Origin: Bradyrhizobium tropiciagri
GTDB taxonomy: Bacteria; Pseudomonadota; Alphaproteobacteria; Rhizobiales; Xanthobacteraceae
DNA: 64,000 bases
Reading direction: 5' to 3'
NCBI RefSeq assembly: GCF_018130505.1
Contig: NZ_JAFCKH010000007.1
Coordinates: 62,001-126,000, forward strand
Below, one piece after another: positions 33,672 to 42,691 of the stretch (position 1 is its first letter; the number at the start of each line of letters is the position of its first letter). A program made the translations under genes and the position numbers. A model generated the notes under the pieces. That model saw only the letters and a program-made list of their open reading frames with translations, was not told where the DNA came from and did not search any database.

Positions 33672-34298
33672 TCAGAACCAGCGCTCGCTGACGAACACGG
33701 TGTCGCCGGGACCGATCGGCGTGCCCTGTGGCACGACGAAGCGGCCCGACCCCGATGCGTCGGTGTGGGTGAGGGTGACGGCGTCACGTTTGGCGCGCGT
33801 TGAGAAGCCGCCGGCGATCGCAACTGCACTCTCCACCGTCATGTTGGGCACATAGGGATATTGGCCGGGGGCGGCGACTTCGCCGAGGATGAAAAACGGG
33901 CGATAGGACTCGATCTCGACCGCCACCGACGGCTCGCGGATGTAGCCGTTGCGCAGCCGCGCCGAGATCTCGCCGGCAAGCCCGGCCGGGGTGCGGCCAC
34001 GCGCCGGCACCGATCCGATCAAGGGCAGGGTGATCGCGCCCGCGGCATCGATTGCATAGGTGTTGGTGAGGCCTTCCTGGCCGTAGACCACGACACGCAG
34101 CCGGTCGCCGGGGCCGAGTTGGTAGGCGCCGCCGCCCGTCGGCAGCGGCTCGGCATAGGCCATCGGGATGGGCGCCCCATAGGCCATCGAATCGAGGCCG
34201 GGAGCCGGCGCGACCGCAACCGGCGCGGTCCGGCCCATGCAGCCCGACAGTGCGAGCGCAGCGATCAGACAAGCAATGGGAGCGCGCAGATTGCGCAT
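33672..34298 (-). CDS. Polysaccharide biosynthesis/export protein (Wza-like OPX lipoprotein)
   Basis: The 208-residue lipoprotein has a signal peptide ending in the lipobox LSGC at about residues 18-21. The Poly_export domain contains YQLGPGDRLRVVVYGQEGLT, GAITLPLIGSVPARGRTPAGLAGEISARL and the SLBB-like FFILGEVAAPGQYPYVPNMTVESAVAIAGG (quoted in parts; all within residues 75-175). It forms part of the outer-membrane export channel for exopolysaccharide. It is shorter than E. coli Wza and lacks its C-terminal membrane helix region, as in other rhizobial OPX-B/C types. The start is the ATG at 34298. It is divergent from the Wzc/GumC-like gene. Confidence 0.88.
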   Translation of the reverse strand: MRNLRAPIACLIAALALSGCMGRTAPVAVAPAPGLDSMAYGAPIPMAYAEPLPTGGGAYQLGPGDRLRVVVYGQEGLTNTYAIDAAGAITLPLIGSVPARGRTPAGLAGEISARLRNGYIREPSVAVEIESYRPFFILGEVAAPGQYPYVPNMTVESAVAIAGGFSTRAKRDAVTLTHTDASGSGRFVVPQGTPIGPGDTVFVSERWF

Positions 34299-34480
34299 GT
34301 CGGGAATCCCGCGGGAAATATCGGCGTCGATTAACGGCACTCATGGTTAACAAAGGATGACGCGAAAAATCCGGCGCGGAGGCTCCGCCTGCAACCAGCG
34401 GGCGATTAACCCGGCGGCAACCTTAATGGACTGTAATCGCCGCCATTGAGGTGGAGTCGCGGCGTCCGCGGGAGTGTATG

Positions 34481-36814
34481 ATGCGTTTTGCATTTTGGCG
34501 TAGGGGCAATGAGAAGGCCGTCGTCCAACGGGCGTTGCCGAAGTCTGCGCCCGTTGCCGACGAGCCTGTCATTGCCGGGCCTGTTTCCTCGAAGGTGGTT
34601 GCCGCGAAGCCTGCTCCGAAACCTGTGCAGGCAGTGGAGGCGGGCGATCTCGATCTGCACGCGCTCGGCCGGGCGCTGGCGCGCAAGCGCGGCTGGATCA
34701 TCGTCCCCACCGTGCTGGTGTTTACCCTCTCGCTGGCCGCCGTCAATGTCGTCACGCCGCGCTACAAGTCGGAAGCGCGCATCCTGGTCGACAACAGAGA
34801 GAACGCCTTCCTGCGCCCGAATGGCGAGCGCGATACGGAGCGCACCTCGCTCGATGCCGAGGCGGTGACGAGCCAGGTGCAGCTGTTGCTGTCGCGCGAT
34901 CTCGCGCGCGAGATCATCAAGAAGAACAAGCTCGCCGAGCGTCCGGAGTTCGATCCGGTGCTGAAGGGCTTCTCGCCGCTGAAGTCGCTGCTGGCGCTGT
35001 TCGGCATCGGCCGCGATCCGTTCAGCCTGACGCCGGAAGAGCGGGTGCTCGATTCCTTCTATGAGCGCTACCAGGCCTATGCGGTCGACAAGTCGCGCGT
35101 AATCGTGATTGAGTTCCAGTCGGAAGATCCGGATCTCGCCGCGCGCGTCACCAACTCGATCGCCGACGGCTATCTCGTGCTGCAGCAGGCGGCGCGGCAG
35201 GATCAGGCCAAGAATGCCAGCACCTGGCTGCTCGGCGAGATCGACAAGCTGCGCAACAAGGTCGCGGACTCGGATTCGCGGGTCGAGGATTTCCGTTCGA
35301 AGTCGAGCCTGTTCGTCGGCACCAACAACACCTCGCTGTCCAACCAGCAGATGGGCGAGCTGAACACGCAGCTCAACAATGCCCGTGCGTTGCGCGCGGA
35401 CGCCGAGACCAAGGCGCGGCTGATCCGCGAGATGCTGCAGAGCGGCAAGCCGATCGAGGCCTCGGAAGTGCTCAATTCGGAGCTGATCCGCCGGCTGGCC
35501 GAACAGCGCGCCACGCTCCGCGCGCAGCTCGCCGAACAGTCCTCGACGTTGCTCGACAATCATCCGCGCATCAAGGAATTGAAGGCACAGGTCGCCGATC
35601 TCGATCGGCAGCTGCGCGAGGAGGCGGGCAAGATCTCGCGCTCGCTGGACAACGACGCGCGCCTCGCGCGCGGCCGTGTCGACGAGCTGCAGGCGAGCCT
35701 CGACCAGTCGAAGAAGCAGGCCTCGTCGAGCAACAGCCAGGACGTGCAGCTGCGCGCGCTGGAGCGTGAGGCCAAGGCGCAGCGCGACCTCTTGGAAGCC
35801 TATCTCGCCAAGTACCGCGAGGCGACCGCGCGGGAAAACATCGAGGCTGCGCCGACCGACGGCCGCATCATCTCGCGCGCCACCGTCTCCAACACGCCGG
35901 CCTATCCGAAGAAGCTGCCGATCGTGCTGATCGCGACGCTGGCGACCTTGCTGCTGTCGTCGGGCATCATCGTCACCGGCGAACTGCTGCGGATCTCTGC
36001 GCCGGGCGCCGTCGGTCGTGCCTTCGCGCCGGCCGCCGCGGTGCTTGGGCGCCGCGAGCCGGTGATGGAAAGCGTGACCGAGGACGACGTCGCGCCGAAA
36101 CTGTCGCCCGATCCCGACGTGCCGCTCGCGCCGAAATTCGCGCCACAGCCTGAAGTGCCGGCGGAAGCCGCTTTCGTGCCCGAGCCCGTTTTCAGCGAGC
36201 CGCCGCCGCTGCCCGCGCATACCGCCGGTGAGATCGACGAGGTCGCCGCAAGTCTGGTCGAGGCCGAGCCTGCCGCGCACAAGATCACGATCCTCGGCAC
36301 CGCGGCGGGCGAGAGCGTCACGCTGACTGCGCTGGCGCTGGCGCGCCTGCTGGCCCGCCAGGCCAAGGTGGTGGTGGTCGATCTGGTCGCGTCCTCGCCG
36401 GCGCTGTCCGCGGCCTCGGTCGATCCAGCCGCGCCCGGCCTTGCCGAGCTGATGCAGGGCGAGGCGTCGTTCGCGCAGATCATCACCAAGGACCGGCTGT
36501 CGCGCGTTCAACTCGTCAGCGCCGGACGCCCGGGCTTCGACCGCGCGCATCTGCAGTCGCCGCGGCTGACGCTGGCGATCGACGCGCTGCTGCGGGTCTA
36601 CGACCACGTGCTGCTCGACGCCGGCTCGGCCGTCGACCTGCCGGCCGAATTGCTGACCGCGCAGGCGCAGGCGATCGTCGTGCCTGATGCCGACATGGCG
36701 CAGGATGCGCGCCTGATGATGGTCGATCAGCTCAAGGCCGTCGGCTTCGGCACCGTGACGATGCTGAGCAAGCCGCACCAGCCGGCGCCGGGTCCGCGCG
36801 TGGTGGCGGCCTGA
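34481..36814 (+). CDS. Wzc/GumC-like polysaccharide co-polymerase with degenerate BY-kinase domain
   Basis: The 777-residue inner-membrane protein has a Wzz domain (helix around residues 77-95, IIVPTVLVFTLSLAAVNVV), a GNVR-type periplasmic coiled coil (about residues 230-450), a second helix (LPIVLIATLATLLLSSGIIV), a Pro/Ala-rich linker and a C-terminal P-loop-like domain. In that domain the Walker A site is replaced: GTAAGESVT (about residues 606-614) has Glu where the invariant Lys should be. Walker A' is only partly kept (KVVVVDLVA) and there is no C-terminal Tyr cluster. It should still control chain length and export but is probably not an active tyrosine autokinase. The start at 34481 is supported by GGGAG six bases upstream. 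Confidence 0.88.
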   Translation: MRFAFWRRGNEKAVVQRALPKSAPVADEPVIAGPVSSKVVAAKPAPKPVQAVEAGDLDLHALGRALARKRGWIIVPTVLVFTLSLAAVNVVTPRYKSEARILVDNRENAFLRPNGERDTERTSLDAEAVTSQVQLLLSRDLAREIIKKNKLAERPEFDPVLKGFSPLKSLLALFGIGRDPFSLTPEERVLDSFYERYQAYAVDKSRVIVIEFQSEDPDLAARVTNSIADGYLVLQQAARQDQAKNASTWLLGEIDKLRNKVADSDSRVEDFRSKSSLFVGTNNTSLSNQQMGELNTQLNNARALRADAETKARLIREMLQSGKPIEASEVLNSELIRRLAEQRATLRAQLAEQSSTLLDNHPRIKELKAQVADLDRQLREEAGKISRSLDNDARLARGRVDELQASLDQSKKQASSSNSQDVQLRALEREAKAQRDLLEAYLAKYREATARENIEAAPTDGRIISRATVSNTPAYPKKLPIVLIATLATLLLSSGIIVTGELLRISAPGAVGRAFAPAAAVLGRREPVMESVTEDDVAPKLSPDPDVPLAPKFAPQPEVPAEAAFVPEPVFSEPPPLPAHTAGEIDEVAASLVEAEPAAHKITILGTAAGESVTLTALALARLLARQAKVVVVDLVASSPALSAASVDPAAPGLAELMQGEASFAQIITKDRLSRVQLVSAGRPGFDRAHLQSPRLTLAIDALLRVYDHVLLDAGSAVDLPAELLTAQAQAIVVPDADMAQDARLMMVDQLKAVGFGTVTMLSKPHQPAPGPRVVAA

Positions 36815-36907
36815 CGGCCGCCGACTAGCCGGTAGGCGTAAAGCCCGTCGCCTGCACGATCGCCTTCCAGCGATCGGATTCCGCAGCGAGCAGCTGGACG
36901 AAGTCGT

Positions 36908-37816
36908 TCATCGCGACCGGTCCACCTCGACCGACAGCCTGGCCATGCCGGACTTGACCTCGTCGGTCCGCAGCGCCTGCTGGATCGAACCGTTCAACCT
37001 CTCGACGGCCGGCGCCGGAGTCTTCGCCGGCACGAAGACGCCGAACCAGGTCAGGTCGCGCAGCGCCGGATAGCCCGCCTCCTTAACCGTCGGCACGTCG
37101 GGAAGCGAGGCAAGGCGCTGTGGGCCGGTCGTCGCCAAGGCGCGAAGCTGTCCGGACTGGACCTGGCCCAAGAGGCTGTCGACCGGCATCACGGCCGACG
37201 CGATCTCGCCCTTGATGAGATCCTGCACCGCGGCTCGGCCCTGATAGGGCACGTGGAGATAATCGAAGCCGGCGCTGCGGCCGAGCATGGCGCCGATGAA
37301 ATGCAACGAGGTGCCGGCGCCGGGCGTGCCGTAACTTGCTTGCGCCGGATTGGCGCGGCACCAGGCGACGAAGTCGGCGAGGCTCTTGACGTCGCCCGGC
37401 ACCTTCGGCCCCACCGCCAGCAACGTCGCGAACGAACCGACGGTTGAAACCGGCGTGAAGTCCTGCGTCGCGTAGGGGAGGCTCTTGTAGATGTGCGGAA
37501 ACAGCACCATGAAGCCGAGCGGGGCGAGCAGCATGACCGATCCGTCGGCCTCGGCGGTCTTCACGGCCTCGGCCGCGATCCGGCCGCCGGCGCCGGGCCG
37601 GGTCTCGATGACGATCGTCTCCGCATAGTCCTTCATCTGTCCGGCCACCAGCCGGGCCACGGCATCGGGCAATCCCGCGGTGAAGCCGGTCAGGATATGC
37701 GCGGTCTTCAGGCGCGGCTGCGCGGCGGCCGTCGCCGTGATGCCTGCGGCGGACAGTGCGGCGCTCGAGGCCAGCGCGGCCAAGACATCGTGCAGGACAT
37801 CGCGACGGGTCAACAT
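36908..37816 (-). CDS. TctC/Bug family substrate-binding protein, C-terminally frameshifted
   Basis: The 302-residue orphan tricarboxylate-receptor-type protein has a signal peptide (LTRRDVLHDVLAALASSAAL), then HILTGFTAGLPDAVARLVAG, VIETRPGAGGRIAAEAV, YGTPGAGTSLHFIGAMLG and LTWFGVFVPAKTPAPAVERL. The GGAGG site fits the ATG at 37816. It ends early (VEVDRSR-stop at 36908), about 29 residues short of family length. In another frame, from 36911 to 36825, the lost C-terminus is intact (NDFVQLLAAESDRWKAIVQA, then TGFTPTG-stop). One missing base near 36918-36922 (GACCGG, where GACCCGG would give D-P-V-A-M) explains it. It is divergent from a LysR regulator that probably controls it. Confidence 0.8.
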   Translation of the reverse strand: MLTRRDVLHDVLAALASSAALSAAGITATAAAQPRLKTAHILTGFTAGLPDAVARLVAGQMKDYAETIVIETRPGAGGRIAAEAVKTAEADGSVMLLAPLGFMVLFPHIYKSLPYATQDFTPVSTVGSFATLLAVGPKVPGDVKSLADFVAWCRANPAQASYGTPGAGTSLHFIGAMLGRSAGFDYLHVPYQGRAAVQDLIKGEIASAVMPVDSLLGQVQSGQLRALATTGPQRLASLPDVPTVKEAGYPALRDLTWFGVFVPAKTPAPAVERLNGSIQQALRTDEVKSGMARLSVEVDRSR

Positions 37817-37958
37817 GGGCTGCCTCCATGATCCTCGGGGCCACACCGGGCGGGGCGCGACGATCTGCGTCAGCGCACGCGGAGGATGCGTGAGGCGAGG
37901 ATAAACGTCCAATGCTAGTCTTGTGGGGATCCATAACCGTTTTGGTAGGGGACGTCGC

Positions 37959-38918
37959 ATGCAGGACATCGAGCGCGCCCGGCGCCGCATCAAGCTGCGC
38001 GACCTGCATATCCTGCTCGTCGTCGCGCAGCGCGGCAGCATGGCGAAGGCCGCGGCCGAACTCGCAATGTCGCAGCCGGCGGTGTCGCGTGCGGTCTCGG
38101 ACATGGAGCACGCGCTGGGCTTGCGGCTGTTCGACCGCGGGCGCGGCGGCGTCGAGCCGACGCTCTATGGCCGCGCGCTGCTCAGGCGGGGCGTCGCGAT
38201 CTTCGACGAACTGACGCAGGGCCTGCAGGAGCTCGAATTCCTCGCCGATCCGACCGTCGGACAGTTGTGCATCGGCAGTTCGGAAAGCGTCGCGGCGGGC
38301 CTGTTGCCCGCGGTGATCGACCGCTTCTCGCGGCAGCATCCGGGCATTCGTCTCCATGTCGTCCAGACCGTGCTTGGCACCACGCATTATCGCGAGCTGC
38401 GCGAGCGCAGCATCGATCTGCTGCTGGGTTGGATACCGACGCCATTCGGCGAGGAGGACCTGACGGTGGAACATCTGTTCGGCGATCCGCGGGTCGTCGT
38501 CGCCGGGCGGCATAGCAGGTGGGCGCGCAAACCCGGCGTGGCGTTGGCTGACCTCGCCGACGAGTCCTGGGTGCTGCCGCCGCCGGAGACCTTTCCGGGC
38601 GCCGCGGCCGCCGATCTGTTCCGAGAGAGCGGGTTGCGGGTGCCGCGCGTCCCGGTCGCGACGCTGTCGATCCATCTCTGCTGCAGGCTGGCCGCGACCG
38701 GCCGGTTCGTCGCCTTGCTGCCGGGCTCGATCCTGTGGTTCGGCGGCAGCGATCTGGGATTGAAGATGATCCCGGTCAAGCTGCCGCGCGCGTCGGCCAC
38801 GTCGGTCGCGATGGTGACGCTGAAGGACCGCACGCAGACTCCTGCCGCGGAGATCTTCATCGCATGCGTTCGCGACGTTGCGAAATCGATGGCGGAGAAG
38901 CCGCGCGCGCGGAGGTAA
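37959..38918 (+). CDS. LysR family transcriptional regulator
   Basis: The 319-residue LysR-type regulator has the N-terminal winged HTH KLRDLHILLVVAQRGSMAKA, then AAELAMSQPAVSRAVSDMEHALGLRLFDR (in parts, residues about 11-60), and an effector domain with QLCIGSSESVAAGLLPAVIDRF. The start is the ATG at 37959 with AGGGG upstream. It is divergent from the TctC-type receptor gene across 142 bp, the classic layout for a LysR activator and its target, with the ligand likely being the receptor's carboxylate substrate. The pair sits inside the exopolysaccharide cluster and looks inserted. Confidence 0.9.
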   Translation: MQDIERARRRIKLRDLHILLVVAQRGSMAKAAAELAMSQPAVSRAVSDMEHALGLRLFDRGRGGVEPTLYGRALLRRGVAIFDELTQGLQELEFLADPTVGQLCIGSSESVAAGLLPAVIDRFSRQHPGIRLHVVQTVLGTTHYRELRERSIDLLLGWIPTPFGEEDLTVEHLFGDPRVVVAGRHSRWARKPGVALADLADESWVLPPPETFPGAAAADLFRESGLRVPRVPVATLSIHLCCRLAATGRFVALLPGSILWFGGSDLGLKMIPVKLPRASATSVAMVTLKDRTQTPAAEIFIACVRDVAKSMAEKPRARR

Positions 38919-38921
38919 TGT

Positions 38922-40115
38922 CTAGCGGAACATCGCGCGCAGATTCTGCGCGATCTCGAGCAGATGCGGGTTCTGCTTCACCGCGCGCTTGGCGCGGTTG
39001 AGCCGCGACAGCACGCTCGCCGCCGGCCGGCCGCGCAGGCTGAGCGGAATGAAGCTGTCGAAGATCGCCTCGTCATCCTTGCAGAACAGCCGCTTGTACT
39101 CGTCCGAGCCGATGCCGAGATCGAGCGCGCGATAGTTATCGCCGGCATGCCGGTCGATGATGTCGCGCATCAGGATCAGGCCGGGGCTGTATTTGGAATT
39201 GGCGGACATCGTGTAGGTGTTGAACATCATCGAGAAGCGATGACCGTCAGCGACGCCGGCGAAGATCGCAATCGGTTCCTCGTCGCATTCCAGCGCATGG
39301 ATGTCGATCGCATAACCCTTGCCGTCGGCGCGCGGCGCGAGGCAGGCGGCGCGGATGAACTGCTCGACGCCGGGCTCGGCGAACACGTTCGGCAGCTTCT
39401 GCTCGGCCATGCGCAGCGGCTTGACGCGGAAGAACCAGTCGAGCAGGCGGCAGACGTCGGCGCCCTCGGTGGCGACGTAATAGCGATAGCCGGGCAGCGC
39501 CTGCAGCTTGCGCTCCTTGCCCTTGAGGCGGCGGCGGAACGAATTGCTGACCAAGGTCGCGGGCTCGGCGTCCGGCGGGATCGCCAGCACCGGGCAATCG
39601 TTCACCGAGGGCTGGTGCGGCAGCAAGGCCATCGGGTTCGGCAGATCCTGCCAGCGCAGCGGCTGCTGATGCAGCGCCAGCGCATCGACGCGGGAGCGTT
39701 CGGAGATCAGGGTGATCAGCGCCGCGAGGTCGGCCTCGGTGGCATTGGCGGCGAAATCGCGGTCGTAGAGCGCCATGTTGAAGGTCGAATGCTTGCCGCC
39801 CATGAAGGTCGCGCACTGCGCGCCCAGCCGGGACTCGATGGCCAGCGGCAGCAGCAGCAGCGGCCGCCGTTCGCTGTCGTGGGCGACCACGATGAACGGC
39901 CGCAGGCCGTCGCGTTCGCCCACCTGGCGCTGCCAGGCGGCGAGGAAGTCGAAGCGCTGATAGGGTGTGAACGAGTGTCCCGGTGTCTCGAAGCCACGCC
40001 AGATCGCCTCGGCCGCGGCGAGATCATGGAAAATGTCGACGCCGGCGATGCGGATTGCATTCGACCACGTTCGCGCACCTGCCGTCTGGCCTTCAATTGC
40101 CGCAGCCATGACCAT
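38922..40115 (-). CDS. GNAT (CelD/FemAB-like) acyltransferase of the exopolysaccharide cluster
   Basis: The 397-residue protein has the CelD-like/Acetyltransf_6 fold. Seen are FTPYQRFDFLAAWQRQVGE, RPLLLLPLAIESRLGAQCAT, SFRRRLKGKERKLQALPGY, and the acyl-CoA domain part GVADGHRFSMMFNTYTMSAN, then KYSPGLILMRDIIDRHAG and LDLGIGSDEYKRLFC. Such proteins are common in polysaccharide clusters and may acylate the sugar chain or a lipid carrier; direct evidence is scarce. The start could also be the ATG at 40109. It is convergent with the LysR gene (three-base gap) and divergent from the deacetylase-like gene. Confidence 0.82.
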   Translation of the reverse strand: MVMAAAIEGQTAGARTWSNAIRIAGVDIFHDLAAAEAIWRGFETPGHSFTPYQRFDFLAAWQRQVGERDGLRPFIVVAHDSERRPLLLLPLAIESRLGAQCATFMGGKHSTFNMALYDRDFAANATEADLAALITLISERSRVDALALHQQPLRWQDLPNPMALLPHQPSVNDCPVLAIPPDAEPATLVSNSFRRRLKGKERKLQALPGYRYYVATEGADVCRLLDWFFRVKPLRMAEQKLPNVFAEPGVEQFIRAACLAPRADGKGYAIDIHALECDEEPIAIFAGVADGHRFSMMFNTYTMSANSKYSPGLILMRDIIDRHAGDNYRALDLGIGSDEYKRLFCKDDEAIFDSFIPLSLRGRPAASVLSRLNRAKRAVKQNPHLLEIAQNLRAMFR

Positions 40116-40280
40116 CTCAGAACCCGATTGTTTTAGGAAATTATTTACAGTTCTCGACGCCGCGACCTTCGCAGGGAATCGTCAACAAAGGGTAAGAACA
40201 ATGCCGGGCGGTCCACGGGAACCGCCGGGACGGGGGCGGGACCTTTGGCGTCGGATAATGGATTATGGCGGCGGGCGGGG

Positions 40281-41288
40281 ATGGAGCTCGCCTATTTCAG
40301 CGGCGCGTTCCGCCTGCGGCAGCAGGGGGCCGGGGCGATCCTGCGCTTCGAGCGGATCCGCCCGGCCGGCTCCGCCCGGTTCCAGCCGCCGCGCGCCCGC
40401 GAGATCACGCCAGGCTTTCTCGATCGTACCATCGCTGCCCTGAAGCGCTGGAACTATGACATCGTCGGCATCGACGAGGCCTGCCGCCGCGCCGCGGCGC
40501 CGTCGGAGCGGCGGCGCTTCGTCTGCCTGACCTTCGACGGCGCCGGCAAGGACCTCGTCAGCCATGCCTATCCGGTGCTGGCGAGGCACCGGGTTCCCTT
40601 CACGCTGTATCTGCCGACGGCATTTCCCGACGGCCTCGGTGTGGCCTGGTGGCTGGTGCTCGAGCAGGTGATCGCCCGCGAGGGCCGTATCAGCCTGATG
40701 ATCGACGGCAGGGAGCGGCACTTTGACGTCCCGAGGCTCGCGGACAAATACGAGCTGTTCGAATTCCTGTCCGGCTGGATGCGCAAGCTGCCGCCGGCGG
40801 AGCTGTCCTATGCCGTCAACGATCTCGGCACGCGTTATTCGGTCGACGTCGCGGAGCTGTCGCGCGGCGCCGCGCTGGACTGGGACGATCTGGCGAAGCT
40901 CGCCGCCGATCCGAACGTCACCTTTGGCAGCGCCACCGTGAACTATCCGGCGCTGTCGAACCTCGGTGATGCCGATGCCCGGCGCGAGATGGCGATGGGG
41001 CAGGCGGTGGTCGAGAGCGCGATCGGGCAACCGGTCAGGCATTTCGCCTTTCCGTTCGGCGATCGTGACTCGTTCCGTCGTGTCCACGTCGTGATGGCGG
41101 AGGAGGCCGGCTTTGCCAGTGCCGTCTCCACCATCCCGGGCATTGTCGAAGCGCAGGGGCGCACCAACCTTCACGTGCTGCCGCGCATCGCGTGGGACGG
41201 CCGCGTGCGCTCGCTGCGGATGATGCGGGTACTGCTGTCGGGCGTGATGTTTGCGCCGGTGAAGCCGACGCGGAGCGCGTCGGGCTAG
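40281..41288 (+). CDS. Polysaccharide deacetylase (NodB-like) family protein lacking metal ligands
   Basis: The 335-residue protein has the NodB/CE4-type fold: [20 protein letters not shown] (about residues 78-97), [10 protein letters not shown], and [16 protein letters not shown] near residue 253. The canonical metal site is altered. The first motif TFDDG is TFDGA, and the His-X3-His motif (usually SHTxTHP) is SATVNYP (about residues 216-222), so both His ligands are gone. Catalysis of the usual kind seems unlikely; it may bind sugar or act on another bond. The ATG at 40281 is my choice; a TTG at 40245 would add 12 residues. It closes the exopolysaccharide cluster and overlaps the convergent DUF2842 gene by four bases. 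Confidence 0.8.
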   Translation: MELAYFSGAFRLRQQGAGAILRFERIRPAGSARFQPPRAREITPGFLDRTIAALKRWNYDIVGIDEACRRAAAPSERRRFVCLTFDGAGKDLVSHAYPVLARHRVPFTLYLPTAFPDGLGVAWWLVLEQVIAREGRISLMIDGRERHFDVPRLADKYELFEFLSGWMRKLPPAELSYAVNDLGTRYSVDVAELSRGAALDWDDLAKLAADPNVTFGSATVNYPALSNLGDADARREMAMGQAVVESAIGQPVRHFAFPFGDRDSFRRVHVVMAEEAGFASAVSTIPGIVEAQGRTNLHVLPRIAWDGRVRSLRMMRVLLSGVMFAPVKPTRSASG

Positions 41289-41494
41289 GCCCGGTCCGGC
41301 CGCGACATCCAGGCGACGATCGGCATCGCCGGCAGCACCCAGCCGAGCCCGGCGACGACGTAGAAGATCGCCTGCAACAGCCCCGAATTGGCGAGCCAGG
41401 GCGTCTGCGCGATGGTCATGCCGAGCAGCGACCACACCACGACCAGGATCAGAAGGAAGATGGTTCCGAGCAGTTTGCGGGTGCGTATGGCCAT
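41285..41494 (-). CDS. DUF2842 domain-containing membrane protein
   Basis: The 69-residue protein has two membrane helices ([20 protein letters not shown] and [20 protein letters not shown]) and the C-terminal [10 protein letters not shown]. This is the DUF2842 family, which is restricted to Alphaproteobacteria and has no known function. It is located divergently from the heme A synthase gene with 107 bp between starts. A link to cytochrome oxidase assembly is possible from that position but is unproven. Confidence 0.85.
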   Translation of the reverse strand: MAIRTRKLLGTIFLLILVVVWSLLGMTIAQTPWLANSGLLQAIFYVVAGLGWVLPAMPIVAWMSRPDRA

Positions 41495-41601
41495 GTCTTT
41501 ATCGTGGAGCCGGATCTGTGCATTTCGTGATTTCAGCGGCGCTTGCGCCGCTGGCGGGGCGGACTATAAGGGGCGCGAAAATCCAATCAAGTCAGGGCGA
41601 A

Positions 41602-42687
41602 ATGGCCGGTATTTCCGCAAAGACCTCGCAGCATCGCGCCGTCAGGATATGGCTGCTCTTTGTCGCCGGCCTGATCGCGCTGATGGTGCTGGTCGGCGGC
41701 GCCACGCGGCTGACCGAGTCCGGGTTGTCGATCGTCGAGTGGAAGCCGGTGACCGGCGCGCTGCCGCCGCTGACCGAGGCGCAGTGGACGCAGGCCTTCG
41801 AGGGCTACAAGACCATCCCGCAATATCGCGAGCTCAACGCCGGGATGACGCTCGATCAGTTCAAGACGATCTTCTGGTGGGAGTGGAGCCACCGGCTGCT
41901 CGGCCGCTTCATCGGCGCTGCCTACCTGCTGCCGTTCCTCTACTTCCTGTGGCGTGGCGCGGTCAGCGGCGAGCTGGGGCGGCGGCTGTGGGTGATCTTC
42001 GGGCTCGGCGCGCTGCAGGGCGCGGTCGGCTGGTGGATGGTGGCGTCCGGCCTGACCCAGCGCGTCGAGGTGTCGCAGTATCGGCTGGCGACGCATCTGG
42101 TGCTCGCGCTCCTGATCTTCGCCGCGATCGTCTGGACGCTGCGCCGGCTCACCGAGCGGCCGCCGCTGCTCGCGCCTTTCAGGCTGAAGGTCACGAGCGC
42201 GGTGCTGCTCGGGCTGACCTTCCTGCAGCTCTATTTCGGCGGGCTGGTCGCCGGCCTGCGCGCGGGCCGGGTCTACAACACCTGGCCGGAGATCGACGGC
42301 GGCTTCATTCCGTCGGCCGATCGCCTCTGGTTCGAGACACCGTGGTGGCGCAATTTGTTCGACAACACGCTGACGGTGCAGTTCGAGCACCGCATGACCG
42401 CGTATCTGTTGTTCGCGCTGGCGCTCGCGCATGCGATCGATGCGGTGCGCTCGCGCGCCGGCGGCGGCGTGATCGCGGGCGCCTGGTGGCTGGTCGCGGC
42501 CATCACGCTGCAGGCGACGCTCGGCATCCTGACGCTGCTGCATCAGGTGCCGATCGATCTGGCGCTGACGCACCAGGCGGTCGCGATCGTTGTGCTGACG
42601 CTCGCAGTGCTGCAAGTCGAGCGCTTCGCCGCGCGGCGGACCGAACGGGATCAGCCGACGCTGGTAGCCGTCGGGCAGCCCGGCTGA
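41602..42687 (+). CDS. ctaA: Heme A synthase (COX15/CtaA)
   Basis: This 361-residue integral membrane enzyme oxidises the heme O methyl group to make heme A for cytochrome c oxidase. There are eight hydrophobic helices and the four conserved heme-ligand His: [37 protein letters not shown] and [13 protein letters not shown]. The N-terminal [20 protein letters not shown] is diagnostic of the COX15 type 2 class found in Alphaproteobacteria. The start is the ATG at 41602; a longer frame from 41518 would not improve it. It is convergent with nadC (four-base gap). Confidence 0.95.
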   Translation: MAGISAKTSQHRAVRIWLLFVAGLIALMVLVGGATRLTESGLSIVEWKPVTGALPPLTEAQWTQAFEGYKTIPQYRELNAGMTLDQFKTIFWWEWSHRLLGRFIGAAYLLPFLYFLWRGAVSGELGRRLWVIFGLGALQGAVGWWMVASGLTQRVEVSQYRLATHLVLALLIFAAIVWTLRRLTERPPLLAPFRLKVTSAVLLGLTFLQLYFGGLVAGLRAGRVYNTWPEIDGGFIPSADRLWFETPWWRNLFDNTLTVQFEHRMTAYLLFALALAHAIDAVRSRAGGGVIAGAWWLVAAITLQATLGILTLLHQVPIDLALTHQAVAIVVLTLAVLQVERFAARRTERDQPTLVAVGQPG

Positions 42688-42691
42688 TCCC

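Noticed and set aside
34406..36778. A 790-codon minus-strand open frame opposite the Wzc-like gene
   Set aside because: It is low-complexity Arg/Gln/Leu sequence without domains; the plus strand has a full Wzz/GNVR architecture.
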